Shown piece by piece: positions 45,625-56,062 of a stretch of 64,000 nt of DNA; the first letter of the stretch is position 1; every line of letters begins with the position of its first letter. The notes below the pieces were generated by a model. It worked only from the letters and a program-made list of their open reading frames with translations. It was not told the DNA's origin and did no database searches. The translations under genes were made by a program, and so were the position numbers. Source of the stretch: CADEEN01 sp963816315 (GTDB lineage Bacteria > Pseudomonadota > Gammaproteobacteria > Burkholderiales > Burkholderiaceae_C); contig CAWFJZ010000012.1 of the NCBI GenBank assembly GCA_963816315.1, positions 74,055 through 138,054 on the forward strand, in the 5' to 3' direction.

Positions 45625-45652
45625 TTGACCAATAAGGAGCCATTCATAAACT
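45625..45652 (+). promoter_or_regulatory. Candidate sigma-70 promoter for hipB, possibly leaderless
   Basis: TTGACC at 45625-45630 and TAAACT at 45647-45652 are spaced by 16 bases and fit -35 and -10 elements at five of six and four of six positions. The hipB ATG at 45660 would begin about eight bases downstream of the -10, where transcription should start, so the mRNA may be leaderless. No ribosome site precedes the ATG at normal distance. Confidence 0.4.
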
Positions 45653-45659
45653 CTATGTA

Positions 45660-45992
45660 ATGCCAAAGTCCTCGGAAGCCTTGCAGTCGCTGCCTGCCGC
45701 CGTGACCGGCGCACTCGCCGCGCTGGGTGACAACCTGGCCGTCGCTCGCCTGCGCCGGCGCGAATCGCAGCGCGCGTGGGCGCTGCGGCTGGGCGTGTCG
45801 GTGCCGACGCTGATCCGCATGGAACGTGGCGATCCGGGCGTCGGCATGGGCATCTACGCCACCGCGCTGTGGCTGATCGGGCGTGCGCAGGCGCTGCCTT
45901 CGTTGGCCGATCCGCAGGCCGATCGCGGTGCGCTGGAGCGCGATGTGCGCGCGGCAGTCAAGCGCCGCGCGGCGAGGAAACGCGTTGAGTAG
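45660..45992 (+). CDS. hipB: HipB-like XRE antitoxin
   Basis: This 110-residue protein has a helix-turn-helix (LAVARLRRRESQRAWALRLG, then SVPTLIRMERGDPGVGMG) like HipB-type antitoxins that repress the operon and neutralise the HipA kinase. It heads a chain of overlapping genes. The start has no Shine-Dalgarno sequence, but a promoter-like element ends eight bases upstream. The stop overlaps the TTG start of hipA. Confidence 0.82.
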   Translation: MPKSSEALQSLPAAVTGALAALGDNLAVARLRRRESQRAWALRLGVSVPTLIRMERGDPGVGMGIYATALWLIGRAQALPSLADPQADRGALERDVRAAVKRRAARKRVE

Positions 45993-47314
45993 CGCGGCCT
46001 ACACGCCGAGCGACGAACTGCACTTGTGGTGGCTCGCGCAGCCGACGCAGCCGCGCTACATCGGCGCGCTGCACATGGCGCGCACGCTGCGCGGCGTGTC
46101 GCTGCGCTACGGCGCCGATTGGCTGGCCCATGGCATGGCGCTGTCTGAAGACCTGCCGCTGATCGACGAAGAGTTTTTGCCGCGCGAGCGCGACAGCGCG
46201 GCCGGCGCGGTCGATGACGCGCGGCCCGACCGCTGGGGCGAGCGCGTGATCCGCTTCATCGACAAGCCGCCGCGGCTGTCGTTGCTCGAGTACCTGTACT
46301 TCGCCGGCGACGAGCGCTTCGGCGCGCTCGGTGTTTCGACGTCGGCCACGGAATACCTTCCGCGCCGCCTCGGCCCGCTGCCCACGCTGGCCGACACCGC
46401 GGCGATCCACGAGCTCGTGCGCCGTGTCATCGACAACGAGCCGATCGCCGCCGAGCAGTTGCGCCTGCTCGCGCCGGGCGTGACGATGGGCGGCGCGCGG
46501 CCGAAAGCGCTGATCGAGATCGACGGCCTGCCCGTGGGTCGTCAAGTTCGCCGACCCCGGCGAGCCCACCGATGCGCCGCTCATCGAACACGCGACGATG
46601 ACGCTGGCGCGGCTGGCGCGCATCACCACGGCCGAGACGCGCGCCATCCGCCTGGCCGACGGCCACGCGCTGGCGATCCGCCGCTTCGACCGCATGCGTG
46701 CGGGCGACGGCACGCTGCACCGCCTGCACGCGCAGTCGGCTCACGTCGCGCTCGGTGCCGTCGGCGAGTTGTCGGGCTACCCGGAACTGGCGCAACTGCT
46801 GCGCCGCCGCGGCGTCGCTGGCCTGAACACCGAGCAGATGCACGAGCTCTTCCGCCGCATGGTCTTCAACATCCTGATCGACAACACCGACGACCACGAC
46901 AAGAACCATGTGCTGCTGCTGCGCAACGAGAGCAACGGCCAGCTCGAACTCGCCCCCGCCTTCGACGTGCTGCCCTCGGGCCAGGCGCTGGGCTATCAAC
47001 AGATGCGCGTCGGCAGCGACGACGCCGACGCGACGATCGACAACGCGCTGTCGATGTGCGCGCAGTTCGGCTTGAAGCGCGACGCTGCGGTGGCGCAGGC
47101 ACGCGAGGTGGCGCGGGTGGTGCGGCGCTGGACCACGCACTTCGCCAACGAGGGCGTCAGCGCACGCGACCTCGAATACCACGCAGCGCAGATCGACCGG
47201 CCGTTTTTGCGCGAGCAGCGCCAGGATGCTGGCAGGCGCCGGCCGCTGGACATGAGCCGCAGCCGGTTTGTCGAACACGTGGCCCGTGGCTTCGGGCATC
47301 ATTGGCTGCCGTGA
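45985..47314 (+). CDS. hipA: HipA-like serine/threonine kinase toxin (one frameshift)
   Basis: This HipA-family kinase of about 442 residues has an N-terminal Couple_hipA domain (RWGERVIRFIDK, LSLLEYLYFAGDERFGALGV) and a kinase core with ATP-loop APGVTMGGARPKALIEIDG, catalytic NILIDNTDDHDKNHVLLLR and LAPAFDVLP. E. coli HipA phosphorylates glutamyl-tRNA synthetase and induces persistence; the target here is unknown. Start TTG 45985 has GAGGAAA upstream and overlaps hipB by eight bases. A one-base shift near 46548 precedes VVKFADPGEPTDAPLIEHA. Confidence 0.85.
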
Positions 47315-47601
47315 ACCGAGCACAGACACTGAACCTGCTGAGCCAGCACAAGGCTGAGATGCAGCACCGCTTCGCGGTGCGCAGCTTGGCCCTGTTCGGT
47401 TCGCGGGCGCGAGACCAATCACGCGCGCACAGCGACATCGACCTGCTCGTCGAGTTCGACGGGCCGGCCACGTCGGCGCGCTACTTTGGCCTGCAGTTCT
47501 TTCTAGAAGACCTGCTGGGCGGCCCGGTCGATCTGGTGACGAACCAGGCGCTGCGGCCCGAGTTGCGCCCCTTCGTCGAGCGCGACGCGATCCATGTCTG
47601 A
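47311..47601 (+). CDS. mntA: MntA-type minimal nucleotidyltransferase antitoxin
   Basis: This 96-residue nucleotidyltransferase has the catalytic pattern FGSRARDQSRAHSDIDLLV: G30-S31 and D42/D44 as metal ligands. In MntA-HepT systems the antitoxin AMPylates the HEPN toxin and blocks it. The GTG start at 47311 overlaps the hipA stop, and the stop lies inside the hepT gene, so this pair is translationally coupled to hipBA. Confidence 0.88.
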   Translation: MNRAQTLNLLSQHKAEMQHRFAVRSLALFGSRARDQSRAHSDIDLLVEFDGPATSARYFGLQFFLEDLLGGPVDLVTNQALRPELRPFVERDAIHV

Positions 47602-47953
47602 CGCAATGTCGCCGCCGCGCGAGTGGCGTTTCTACGTCGAGGACATGCAGGCCTTCTGCGACAAGGCGCTGGCTTACACGCGGGGCCTCGATCGCTCGAC
47701 CTTCGCTGCCGATCCGATGCGCTACGACGCCACGCTGAGGAATCTCGAACTGATCGGCGAAGCCGCCACGCATGTGCCGGCCGATGTGCGCGACACGGCG
47801 GCCGACGTGCCGTGGCGCCTGGTCATCGCAGTGCGCAACCGCTTGATCCACGGTTACCTCGGCATCGACGACGACACGCTTTGGAGCATCGTCAGTGACG
47901 ATTTGGTGCCATTGCGTGACGCGCTGACCCGGCTGCTTGCAGTCCAGCTATAG
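47594..47953 (+). CDS. hepT: HepT-type HEPN ribonuclease toxin
   Basis: This 119-residue DUF86 protein is all-alpha with the complete HEPN motif R81-x4-H86-x-Y88 (RNRLIHGY), the RNase active site. Conserved IGEAATHVP lies upstream of it. HepT cleaves RNA when freed from MntA; the conserved tyrosine is the AMPylation site in studied systems. It overlaps mntA by eight bases and is followed after seven bases by the restriction-modification gene. Confidence 0.9.
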   Translation: MSDAMSPPREWRFYVEDMQAFCDKALAYTRGLDRSTFAADPMRYDATLRNLELIGEAATHVPADVRDTAADVPWRLVIAVRNRLIHGYLGIDDDTLWSIVSDDLVPLRDALTRLLAVQL

Positions 47954-47960
47954 CGAGCCA

Positions 47961-50900
47961 ATGGCCGACAAACCATTCCTTGCTGCATTTCTCGCCGCCG
48001 CGCATGGTGTGCACATTTCCGGCGCCGGCACCAAGGAAACCTCGTACTACACGGCACTCGACAACCTGCTCGACGGCATCGGCGAGACGCTCAAACCCAA
48101 GGTCCGCTGCGTCATGCAGCTCAAGAGTCTGGGTGCCGGCAACCCGGACGGTGGACTCTTCACCGCGGATCAGTTCGACCGCAAGACCGAAGCGCCGAAG
48201 AACATTGCCGCACCGGCGCGCGGCGTGCTCGAAGTCAAAGCGCCGGGCGAGGCGGTCGATTTCACCGCCGCCAGCGCGCAGGTCGCCAAGTACTGGGATC
48301 GATACCGCCTGGTCCTCGTCACCAACCTGCGCGACTGGTTGTTGATCGGTGAACGTGCCGGCAAGCGCGTTGCCCTCGAACGCTACACGCTCGCCGATAC
48401 CGAGGCGATCCTCTGGTCGATGGTTGCGCACCCCGCCAAGGCGCAGCAGGAGCAGGGCCGTGCGTTTGCTGATTTCATTGCGCGAGTCATGCTTCACAAC
48501 GCGCCGCTGGGTGAGCCGAAAGACCTGGCTTGGCTGCTCGCCAGCTATGCGCGCGAAGCTGCGCACCGGGTGGAGATAGCCACGCCCATTGCGCAGAAGC
48601 AACTCGACGTGCTCAAGCAGAGCCTCGAGTCGGCGCTGGGTGTCGATTTCGATGCCAAGGACGGCGAGCACTTCTTCCGCTCGACGCTGGTGCAAACGCT
48701 GTTTTACGGCGTCTTCGCGGCCTGGGTGTTGCGCCACCAAGGCAACGCCAGCGGCCCGTTCGATTGGAAGACTGCCGCCTACGACTTGAACGTGCCGATG
48801 ATCTCAGCCCTGTTCGAACAGCTCTCGCAGCCCACCAAGCTCAAGGCGCTGGACCTCACGGTGGTGCTCGACTGGGCGGCCGACGCCTTGAACCGTGTCG
48901 ATCAGCCGACCTTCTTCAAGAAGTTCGAGGCCCGCCAATCGGTGCAGTACTTCTACGAGCCGTTTCTCGAAGCGTTCGACCCCGCGCTGCGCAAGGAGCT
49001 CGGCGTCTGGTACACGCCGCGCGAGATCGTGCGCTACCAGGTCGAGCGCGTCGATCACGCGCTGCGCAACGAGCTCGGCATCCCCGACGGCCTGGCCGAC
49101 CCGCAGGTGGTGGTGCTCGACCCGTGCTGCGGCACCGGCGCCTACCTGGTCGAGGTGCTCGACCTGATCGCGCGTCGCCTGGCGGCGCAGGGCAACGCTG
49201 CCTTGGCGGGCCAGGAACTCAAGCAGGCCGCCAGCAGCGCATCTTCGGCTTCGAGATCCTGCCCGCGCCCTTCGTCATCGCGCATCTGCAGCTCGGTCTG
49301 CTGCTGCGCAGCCTGAATGCGCCGTTGCAAAGCCATGCCAGCGGCGGCGGAGAGCGCGTCGGCGTCTACCTCACCAACGCGCTCACCGGCTGGGAGCCGC
49401 TCAAAGCGCCGAAGACGCAACTGCTGCCTTTCCGGAGTTGGCTGCCGAGCGCGATGCAGCCAACAGCGTCAAGCGCGAGCAGCCGATCCTCGTCATCCTC
49501 GGCAACCCGCCGTACAACGGCTATGCCGGCGTGGTGATCGACGAAGAGCGCGAGCTGAGCGACGCCTACCGCAAGGCCAAGACCGGGCCGCAACCGCAAG
49601 GCCAGGGCTTGAACGAGCTGTACGTCCGCTTCTTCCGCATGGCCGAGCGCCAGATCGTCGAGCACACCGGGCGCGGCATCGTCTGTTTCATCAGCAACTA
49701 CGTCGTGGCTCGACGGGCTGTCAGCCACCCCGCGATGCGCGAGCGCTTTCTCGAAGCCTTCGACCACATCCGCATCGACAACCTGCATGGCGACAAGTAC
49801 CAGCACCGGCAAGATCACGCCCGACGGTGAGCCGGATCCGAGTGCGTTCTCGACGGCGCAGAACCGCGAAGGCATCCAAGTCGGAACCGCGATCGCGACG
49901 CTGGTGCGGCGCGCGCCACCGGCCCAGGCGGCGCTCGCGGAGCAGCGCGACTGGTACGGGCGCAGCAAGCTCGAAGACTTGGAGTCGGCTGCTGGGGCGC
50001 TCGACGCGCTGGCCTACGACAGCGTCACACCACAGATGGCGCTCGGGAGAACGCTGGTTGGCAAGGCCGCCAGCGACGACTACTTGCAGTGGCCAACTCT
50101 TCCTGATCTGCTCCCATTTTCCGTCTCAGGTGTGCAGACGAAGCGAGATGACTCGCTCGTTGATTTCCACCAACAGCGGGTTTGGGAACGCATGACTGTG
50201 TACTTCAATCCTGACTCGCCGGAGTCGGCACTTCACACGGCAGTTCCATTGCTCATGCGGGACTCAAATCGCTTCGACCACAAGGCTGTTCGAGGCACGC
50301 TGGTCAAGCGCGGAATGTTGTCCGCGAACGTAGTCCCGTATCTCTATCGCCCATTCGATTTGCGATGGGTGTATTGGGAACCCGACACGAAGCTGCTTGG
50401 CGAAAGGAGCCCCGACTACTTTCCGCAGATATTTCCGGGGAACTATTGGCTGCTCACCACAGGCCGAACTCGCAAAGGATTAGCAGAGCCGCCGATAGTT
50501 GCCACTCGCTTGGCCGATCTCAATCTCATGGACAGTGGGCTTCGCGCGACGCCAATGCTCGTGCGTCAAGTGGATGGGTCGCTGGACGGTGTGGCATCGA
50601 CCGGCCATCCGAATCTCAGTGAACGCGCGACGGCGTATCTGAAGAAGCTCCAAGCGTCGCACGATGAACTGTTCTTCCACGCGCTCGCTGTCATGCACAG
50701 TGCGACGTACCGCGAAGCCAACGCTGGCGCTCTGCGACAAGAGTGGCCACGCATTCCGTTGCCCGTCCAACTCTCCGTGCTGCGCTCCTCCGCTGACCTC
50801 GGCCGCGAGGTCGCCGCGCTGCTCGACACCGAAACGCAGGTGCCCGGCGTCACCAGCGGCACGCCGCGTCCCGAACTCAAAGCCATCGCCTCGGTGGCTC

Positions 50901-51322
50901 GTCTCGATGGCCAGTCGCTGGCTGCCGCCGACTTCGCGCTGACAGCCGGCTGGGGCTCGTCCGGCCAGGGCGGCGTGACGATGCCGGGCAAGGGCCGCGT
51001 CGAGAACCGCGCGGCGTCGGCGGAAGAAGCAGCCGGCGGCTTCGGCATGGCGACGCACGACGTGTACCTGAATGCTCAGGCCTGCTGGCGCCATGTGCCG
51101 CCCGATGTCTGGAATTGCACGCTCGGCGGCTACCAGGTGTTGAAGAAGTGGCTCAGTTACCGCGAGCAGATACTGCTCGGCCGGCCGCTGACGCTCGATG
51201 AAGTCAAGACGTTCACTGCCATCGCCCGCCGCATTGCCGCGCTGCTGGCGTTGCGGGATCGGCTCGATGCCAACTACGAAGCCGTGTCGTCGGATACGGT
51301 GCCGTTCAAGAGCAAGCCTTGA
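47961..51322 (+). CDS. Type ISP-like single-chain restriction-modification enzyme (three frameshifts)
   Basis: This protein of about 1120 residues joins a nuclease-like N-terminus (NPDGGLF with D63, then VLEVKAP with E91 and K93, a PD-(D/E)XK pattern), a helical linker, an N6-adenine methyltransferase (motif I LDPCCGTGAYLVEVL near 384, motif IV ILGNPPYNGYAG near 515) and a C-terminal type ISP target-recognition region. Unlike LlaGI-type enzymes there is no helicase between nuclease and methyltransferase. Frame changes occur near 49236, 49437 and 49800; each bridges conserved sequence and could be an indel, but three in one gene leave decay possible. The region 50100-50760 is visibly less GC-rich. 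Confidence 0.78.
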
Positions 51323-51383
51323 GCCGTCGGCCGCCGTTCACTGCTCGTCGCACCGCGGGCGAAGTTCGAGGCCGATTTGATCT

Positions 51384-52705
51384 TCAGCGCGCCGCAGGCG
51401 CCGACGCTGCGCTCGCGCTCGCCGTGGTCGTGATCTGCCCGGCAGCTTGCGCCTGCTCGAAGGCCAGCATGTGCTCGCGCCACTGCGCTTCGCTCTGACC
51501 GGAGGCTTGCATCAGCGCGCGCAGCGCCGGCACTTCGCCTTCGCGCGCCGAACGCAGCAGCAACTCGCGCGGCATGCCGACGGCGCAGTCCTGCGCGTCG
51601 CGCGTTTGCGCTGTCTCGTCGAGGCTTTGCGCCAGCAGCACATGGTTCAACAGCCGCCCTTGTTCGGCCCACGCCTGCGCCTGCGCGCTGCCGAGCGCCT
51701 TGGCCACCGTGCCCGCGGTGACCAGGGCAGTGACGCTGGCCGAGCGCTCGTGCAGCGTGCGCGCGATCTGCTCGCAGAGCTGCTGCCGGTTGGCATCGCC
51801 CGCCAACGGCTTGGCGCTGCAATGCTTGATGACGATCTGCTGGCCCTCTACCTGGCGGATCGCCGGCACGGCCAGCAGCGACTGCACGACGACCATGCTG
51901 CGCAGCCCGCCCTTGGCATCGACGCGCTCGATGAACGCCCGCGACGCCGTCGCATAGTCGTCCCAGCGCCGGGCCTGCGAGGCCTGGTACAGCGCTTCGT
52001 CGATCGCGCCCGGCTCTTCGGCGGCCAGCGCCAGCCAGGCCACTGCGTTGTCGCGGTCGATGGCGACGAGCCGGCGCGCGCCGAGCGCCTGGCAATGCGG
52101 CGACGCCGCGGCATCGGCCGTCAGCACCGCGCATTCGTCGCGCGCCAGCATCATCACGCGCGGGTCCGTGCTGGCGGCGGCCAGCGTGGCCAGCTCGGTC
52201 AGCAGCGGCGCCACGCGATCGGCGTGCGCCTTGGTCTGCTCTTTCCAGCACTCGGCGGTCTTGCAGCTCGCCTGCCCGTCTGCGCGGTAGTTCGCATCAG
52301 CCTGGATGCGCAAGACGATGCCGACGGCGCGCGCATGGTCGCTGTCGGTGAGCTGCTGTTGCGCAAACGCCTGCAACGCCTCGGCGGCGCCGGCGTCTTT
52401 CAGCGTCTTGTCGATGCGCTCTTCGGCCAGCGCGGCGCGCTGCCACGGCCTGCCCGCAGACGCGCAACTCGTCGGCGGACGAGCGGCGGCGGGCTCTCGA
52501 CCGGCGCCGGCTTGACCTCCATCAGCGCGGCGATGTCGCCGCCGTGCGCCGCGCTCGCGGGTGCGGGTTCGACCACCGTTGCCGCCACCGCCGCCGGGCG
52601 CTGCTCGCTCGGCGTGTTGACAGCGAACCAAGCCGCGCCGGTGATCGCGCCAACGATCAGCGCTGCACCGAAGGTTTGCCAGGTCTTGCTCCGAGAGTCA
52701 TCCAT
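51384..52705 (-). CDS. Membrane-anchored hypothetical protein (one frameshift)
   Basis: This protein of about 440 residues has a short cytoplasmic start (MDDSRSKTWQT), one membrane helix (FGAALIVGAITGAAWFAV), a proline/alanine-rich linker and a helical periplasmic domain with several cysteines (for example CKTAECWKEQ and ARDECAVL). I do not recognise the family. The frame changes between about 52440 and 52500. Its start overlaps the stop of the LytTR regulator gene (TGATG), so it belongs to the sensor/regulator operon and may be an accessory envelope protein. Confidence 0.65.
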
Positions 52706-53475
52706 CAGGCTTGCTCCAACGCCTCGCGCACCGCAGCCACTTGCCGGCGCGACACGGAAAGCCACTCGCCGGTGGCCGCCACCTGCACCGCCCAGCCGAT
52801 CTCGTTGCCCTCGTCTTCGCTGTCGGCGACCTTGCGCCGCTCGAGCGCGCGCACCGCCTGCTTGGCGACGAGCGCGTTGCGGTGCACGCGCAGCACGCGC
52901 TCGCCGAGGCGGATTTCGAGATCGGTCAGCGAATCGTCGAGCACGTAGCTGTGCGTGGCGGTGCGCAGCGTCACGTACTTCAACTCGGCCTTCAAGTACA
53001 GCACGTCGGCCAGCGGCACGCGCACGACGCGGCCGCGCTCGCTGACGACGAGCACCGCCGCGGCGGATTCATTCGCGGTCGATGCTGCGCTGTCGTGCAC
53101 CGGCGCGCGCCGTGCCGCGCGTTGCAGCGCCGCGAACAGGCGATCGCGCTTGACCGGCTTGGTCAGGTAGTCCACCGCTTCGAGGTCGAACGCCGCCAGC
53201 GCATGTTCGCCATGCGCGGTGACGAAGACCACCACCGGCGCTCTGGCCATGCGCTTGAACTCCGCGGCGAGTTCGGTGCCGAGCGCGCCGGGCATCTGGA
53301 TGTCGAGCAGCGCCACGTCGGCGCCGCCTTCGTGTTGCGCCAGCCACTCGACGGCCTGGCGCGCGTTGGCGCACTCGGCGGCCACGTCGCAGGCCGGCTC
53401 GGGGCACTCGCGCACGAGTGCGGCCAGCCGCGAGCGGGCCAGTGCTTCGTCATCGACGATCAATACCCTGATCAT
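52705..53475 (-). CDS. LytTR-family response regulator (AlgR-like)
   Basis: This 256-residue protein has a receiver domain (VLIVDDEALARSRLAALV; phospho-acceptor D58 in ALLDIQMPG; conserved K in LTKPVKRD) and a C-terminal LytTR DNA-binding domain (LYLKAELKYVTLRTATHSYV; VHRNALVAKQAVRALER). It is the partner of the histidine kinase whose stop overlaps its ATG at 53475. Position next to argH and near the hem genes matches the AlgZ-AlgR locus; target genes here are unknown. Confidence 0.9.
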   Translation of the reverse strand: MIRVLIVDDEALARSRLAALVRECPEPACDVAAECANARQAVEWLAQHEGGADVALLDIQMPGALGTELAAEFKRMARAPVVVFVTAHGEHALAAFDLEAVDYLTKPVKRDRLFAALQRAARRAPVHDSAASTANESAAAVLVVSERGRVVRVPLADVLYLKAELKYVTLRTATHSYVLDDSLTDLEIRLGERVLRVHRNALVAKQAVRALERRKVADSEDEGNEIGWAVQVAATGEWLSVSRRQVAAVREALEQA

Positions 53476-54559
53476 GATGTTCGCTCCCCCATCGGCACGA
53501 CGATGCGCACCCGCCACGCGTCGCCATGCTGGCCTGCTTCGAACTTCGCGTCGAGGTCGTGCAGCAGCCGCAGCCGCGCGCGCACATTGGCCAGCGCAAC
53601 ACCGTGGCCCGGGTTCGGCCGCGCGCCGGGGACCGGGCAGCGAGTTATCGACGACGATCTCGACACGCCCCATCGCCGCGCGCGTGCGCACGCGGATGCT
53701 GCCGCCGTCTTCGGCCGGCTCGACGCCATGGCGCACGGCGTTCTCGAGCAGCGGCTGCAGCGCCAGCGGCGGCAGCCGCGCCGCATTGGCCGCGGCGTCG
53801 AGTTCCCAGCGCACATTCAAACGCTCGCCGAAGCGCAGCGACTCGATGGCGATGTAGCGCCGCGCCAGATCGATCTCGCTGGCGAGCGTGACGGTGGTGC
53901 CGCCGTTGTCGGCCAGCGCCACGCGAAACAGCTCGGCCAAGTCTTCGAGCACGCCTTCGGCGCGCGCCGGGTCGCTCTGCACGAGCGCGATCGCGGTGTT
54001 GAGCGTGTTGAACAGAAAGTGCGGCCGGATGCGCGACTGCAACTCCGACAGCCGTGCTCGCTCGTCGGCCGGCGTGCGCGCGCTGCTCGCGCGACTGCAG
54101 CCACAGCGCTAGCGGCAGCGCCATCGCCGCGCCCGCCAGCGGCAGCGACCACGCACGCATGGGGGCCGGCTCGAGCAGGCCGACGGCCAGCAGCGGCAGC
54201 GACGCCGCCCACGCCAGCAGCGCGCCGAGCGCGGCCAGCACCATCAGCCGTTGCGGCGCCGACAGGCGGGCGATGAAGCGGCGCAGCGCGCAGATCAGGC
54301 CGAGCCAGAGCAGCGTGGCCGGCAGCGAGACGGCCAGCGCCGGGCCGATCGCCGCTACCGCCAGCGTGAACGTTTCCGACGCCACCAGCGTGGCCAGCAG
54401 CACGACGCCGTTGACGGCGAGCAGCGCGCGCAGCGCCAACGCACCGTGGCAGACATCGAACGCCGCACCGTCGGAGACGCGCGCGTCCTGCGTCGGCGAC
54501 AGGTCGGACGTCGGCAGCAGCGTGGACAGGGCGGCGGGGATGGTGTCGGGCAACGGCAT
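53472..54559 (-). CDS. LytS/AlgZ-like sensor histidine kinase (two frameshifts)
   Basis: This kinase of about 362 residues has four or more membrane segments at the N-terminus (for example ALLAVNGVVLLATLVA and LMVLAALGALLAWAASLPLL) and the His_kinase domain with RIRPHFLFNTLNTAIALV (phospho-acceptor histidine) and the N-box LLENAVRHGVEP. Frame changes near 54090 (before the histidine motif) and 53630 (before GVALANVRARLRLLHDL) look like indels. ATG 54559 is used; ATG 54607 would add 16 residues. It is divergent from argH. Confidence 0.86.
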
Positions 54560-54637
54560 CGCGTCGATAGAATGAAAACAGCGTCGAGCGGTAGAGACGC
54601 GAAGCATTTTGCTCCACGGCCTGCACGCCTTTCATCC

Positions 54638-56051
54638 ATGCCTAACGATCCGAAACACGGCTCACTCGCCAACAAGTCACAGGCTTGGTCGGCCTTGTTC
54701 AGCGAGCCGATGAGCGAGCTGGTGCAGCGCTACACCGCCAGCGTGCCCTTCGACCAGCGCCTGGCCGCGGCCGACATCGCCGGCTCGCTGGCGCATGCCG
54801 AGATGCTGGCCGCGCAGGGCGTGATCTCGCAACAAGATGCAGCCGACATCGAGCGCGGCCTCGCGCAGATCCAAGGCCGACATCGATGCCGGCCGCTTCG
54901 AGTGGAAGCTCGAACTCGAAGACGTGCACCTGAACATCGAGGCGCGGCTGACCGCGCTGGTCGGCGACGCCGGCAAGCGCCTGCACACCGGCCGCTCGCG
55001 CAACGACCAGGTGGCTACCGACGTGCGGCTGTGGCTGCGCGGCGAGATCGATGCGCTGACGCCGTTGCTGGCGCAAATGCAGCGCTCGCTGCTGTCGGTG
55101 GCCGAACATCACACCGAGACCATCCTGCCGGGCTTCACGCATTTGCAGGTCGCGCAGCCGGTGAGCTTTGCGCACCACCTGCTGGCGTATGTCGAGATGT
55201 TCGCGCGCGATGCGCAGCGGTTGGGTGAGGTGAGAAAGCGCGTCAACCATTTGCCGCTCGGCGCCGCCGCACTCGCCGGCACCAGCTACCCGCTCGACCG
55301 CGAGCGCGTTGCCAAGACGCTCGGCTTCGATGGCTTGTGCATGAACAGCCTCGATGCGGTGAGCGACCGCGACTTCGCCATCGAGTTCTGCTCGTGGGCC
55401 GCGATCACGATGATGCATGTCTCGCGCCTGGCCGAAGAGATCGTGCTCTGGATGACGCAGAACTACGGCTTCATCGATCTGGCCGACCGCTACTGCACCG
55501 GCTCGTCGATCATGCCGCAGAAGCGCAACCCGGATGTCGCCGAACTCGCGCGCGGCAAGAGCGGGCGCGTGGTCGGCCACCTGATGGCGATGCTGACCTT
55601 GATGAAGGGCCAGCCGCTGACCTACAACAAGGACAACCAGGAAGACAAGGAGCCGCTGTTCGACACCGTCGATACGCTCGCGGCGACGCTGCGCATCATG
55701 GCCGAGATGGTGCAGGGCATCGTGGTGAAACCCGAAGCGATGCAGCGCGCCGCGCAGCGCGGCTTTGCAACGGCGACCGATCTGGCCGACTACCTCGTCA
55801 AGAAGGGCGTGCCGTTTCGTGACGCGCACGAGGTCGTCGCCGCAGCGGTGAAACACGGCTTGCAGCAGGGCAAAGATTTGGCCGAGCTGCCGCTCGACAC
55901 GCTGAAAGCATTTCACGCGTCGATCGGCGACGACGTGTACGAAGCGGCGCTGACGTTGAAAGCCTCGCTCAACGCGCGCAAGGTCGTCGGCGGCACCGCA
56001 CCCGAGCGCGTGCGCGAGCAGATCGCGGCGCACCGCCACCGCCTGGGTTAG
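54638..56051 (+). CDS. argH: Argininosuccinate lyase (one frameshift)
   Basis: This enzyme of about 470 residues makes arginine and fumarate in the last step of arginine synthesis. Marks are HTGRSRNDQVATDVRLWLR, LPGFTHLQVAQPVSFAHHLL, and the fumarase-family signature GSSIMPQKRNPDVAELARGK. One extra base near 54872 (ATCCAAGGCC where ATCAAGGCC is expected) breaks the frame after LAQIQ; everything else is intact, so this housekeeping gene is good evidence for a consensus error. Confidence 0.93.
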
Positions 56052-56062
56052 ACGCGCCGCAC

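Noticed and set aside
41287..45660. A 1457-codon open frame running through hemD, hemC and ppc
   Set aside because: The part before 42688 is antisense to hemD and hemC, and the part after about 45065 is out of frame with ppc. Only the ppc portion is real.
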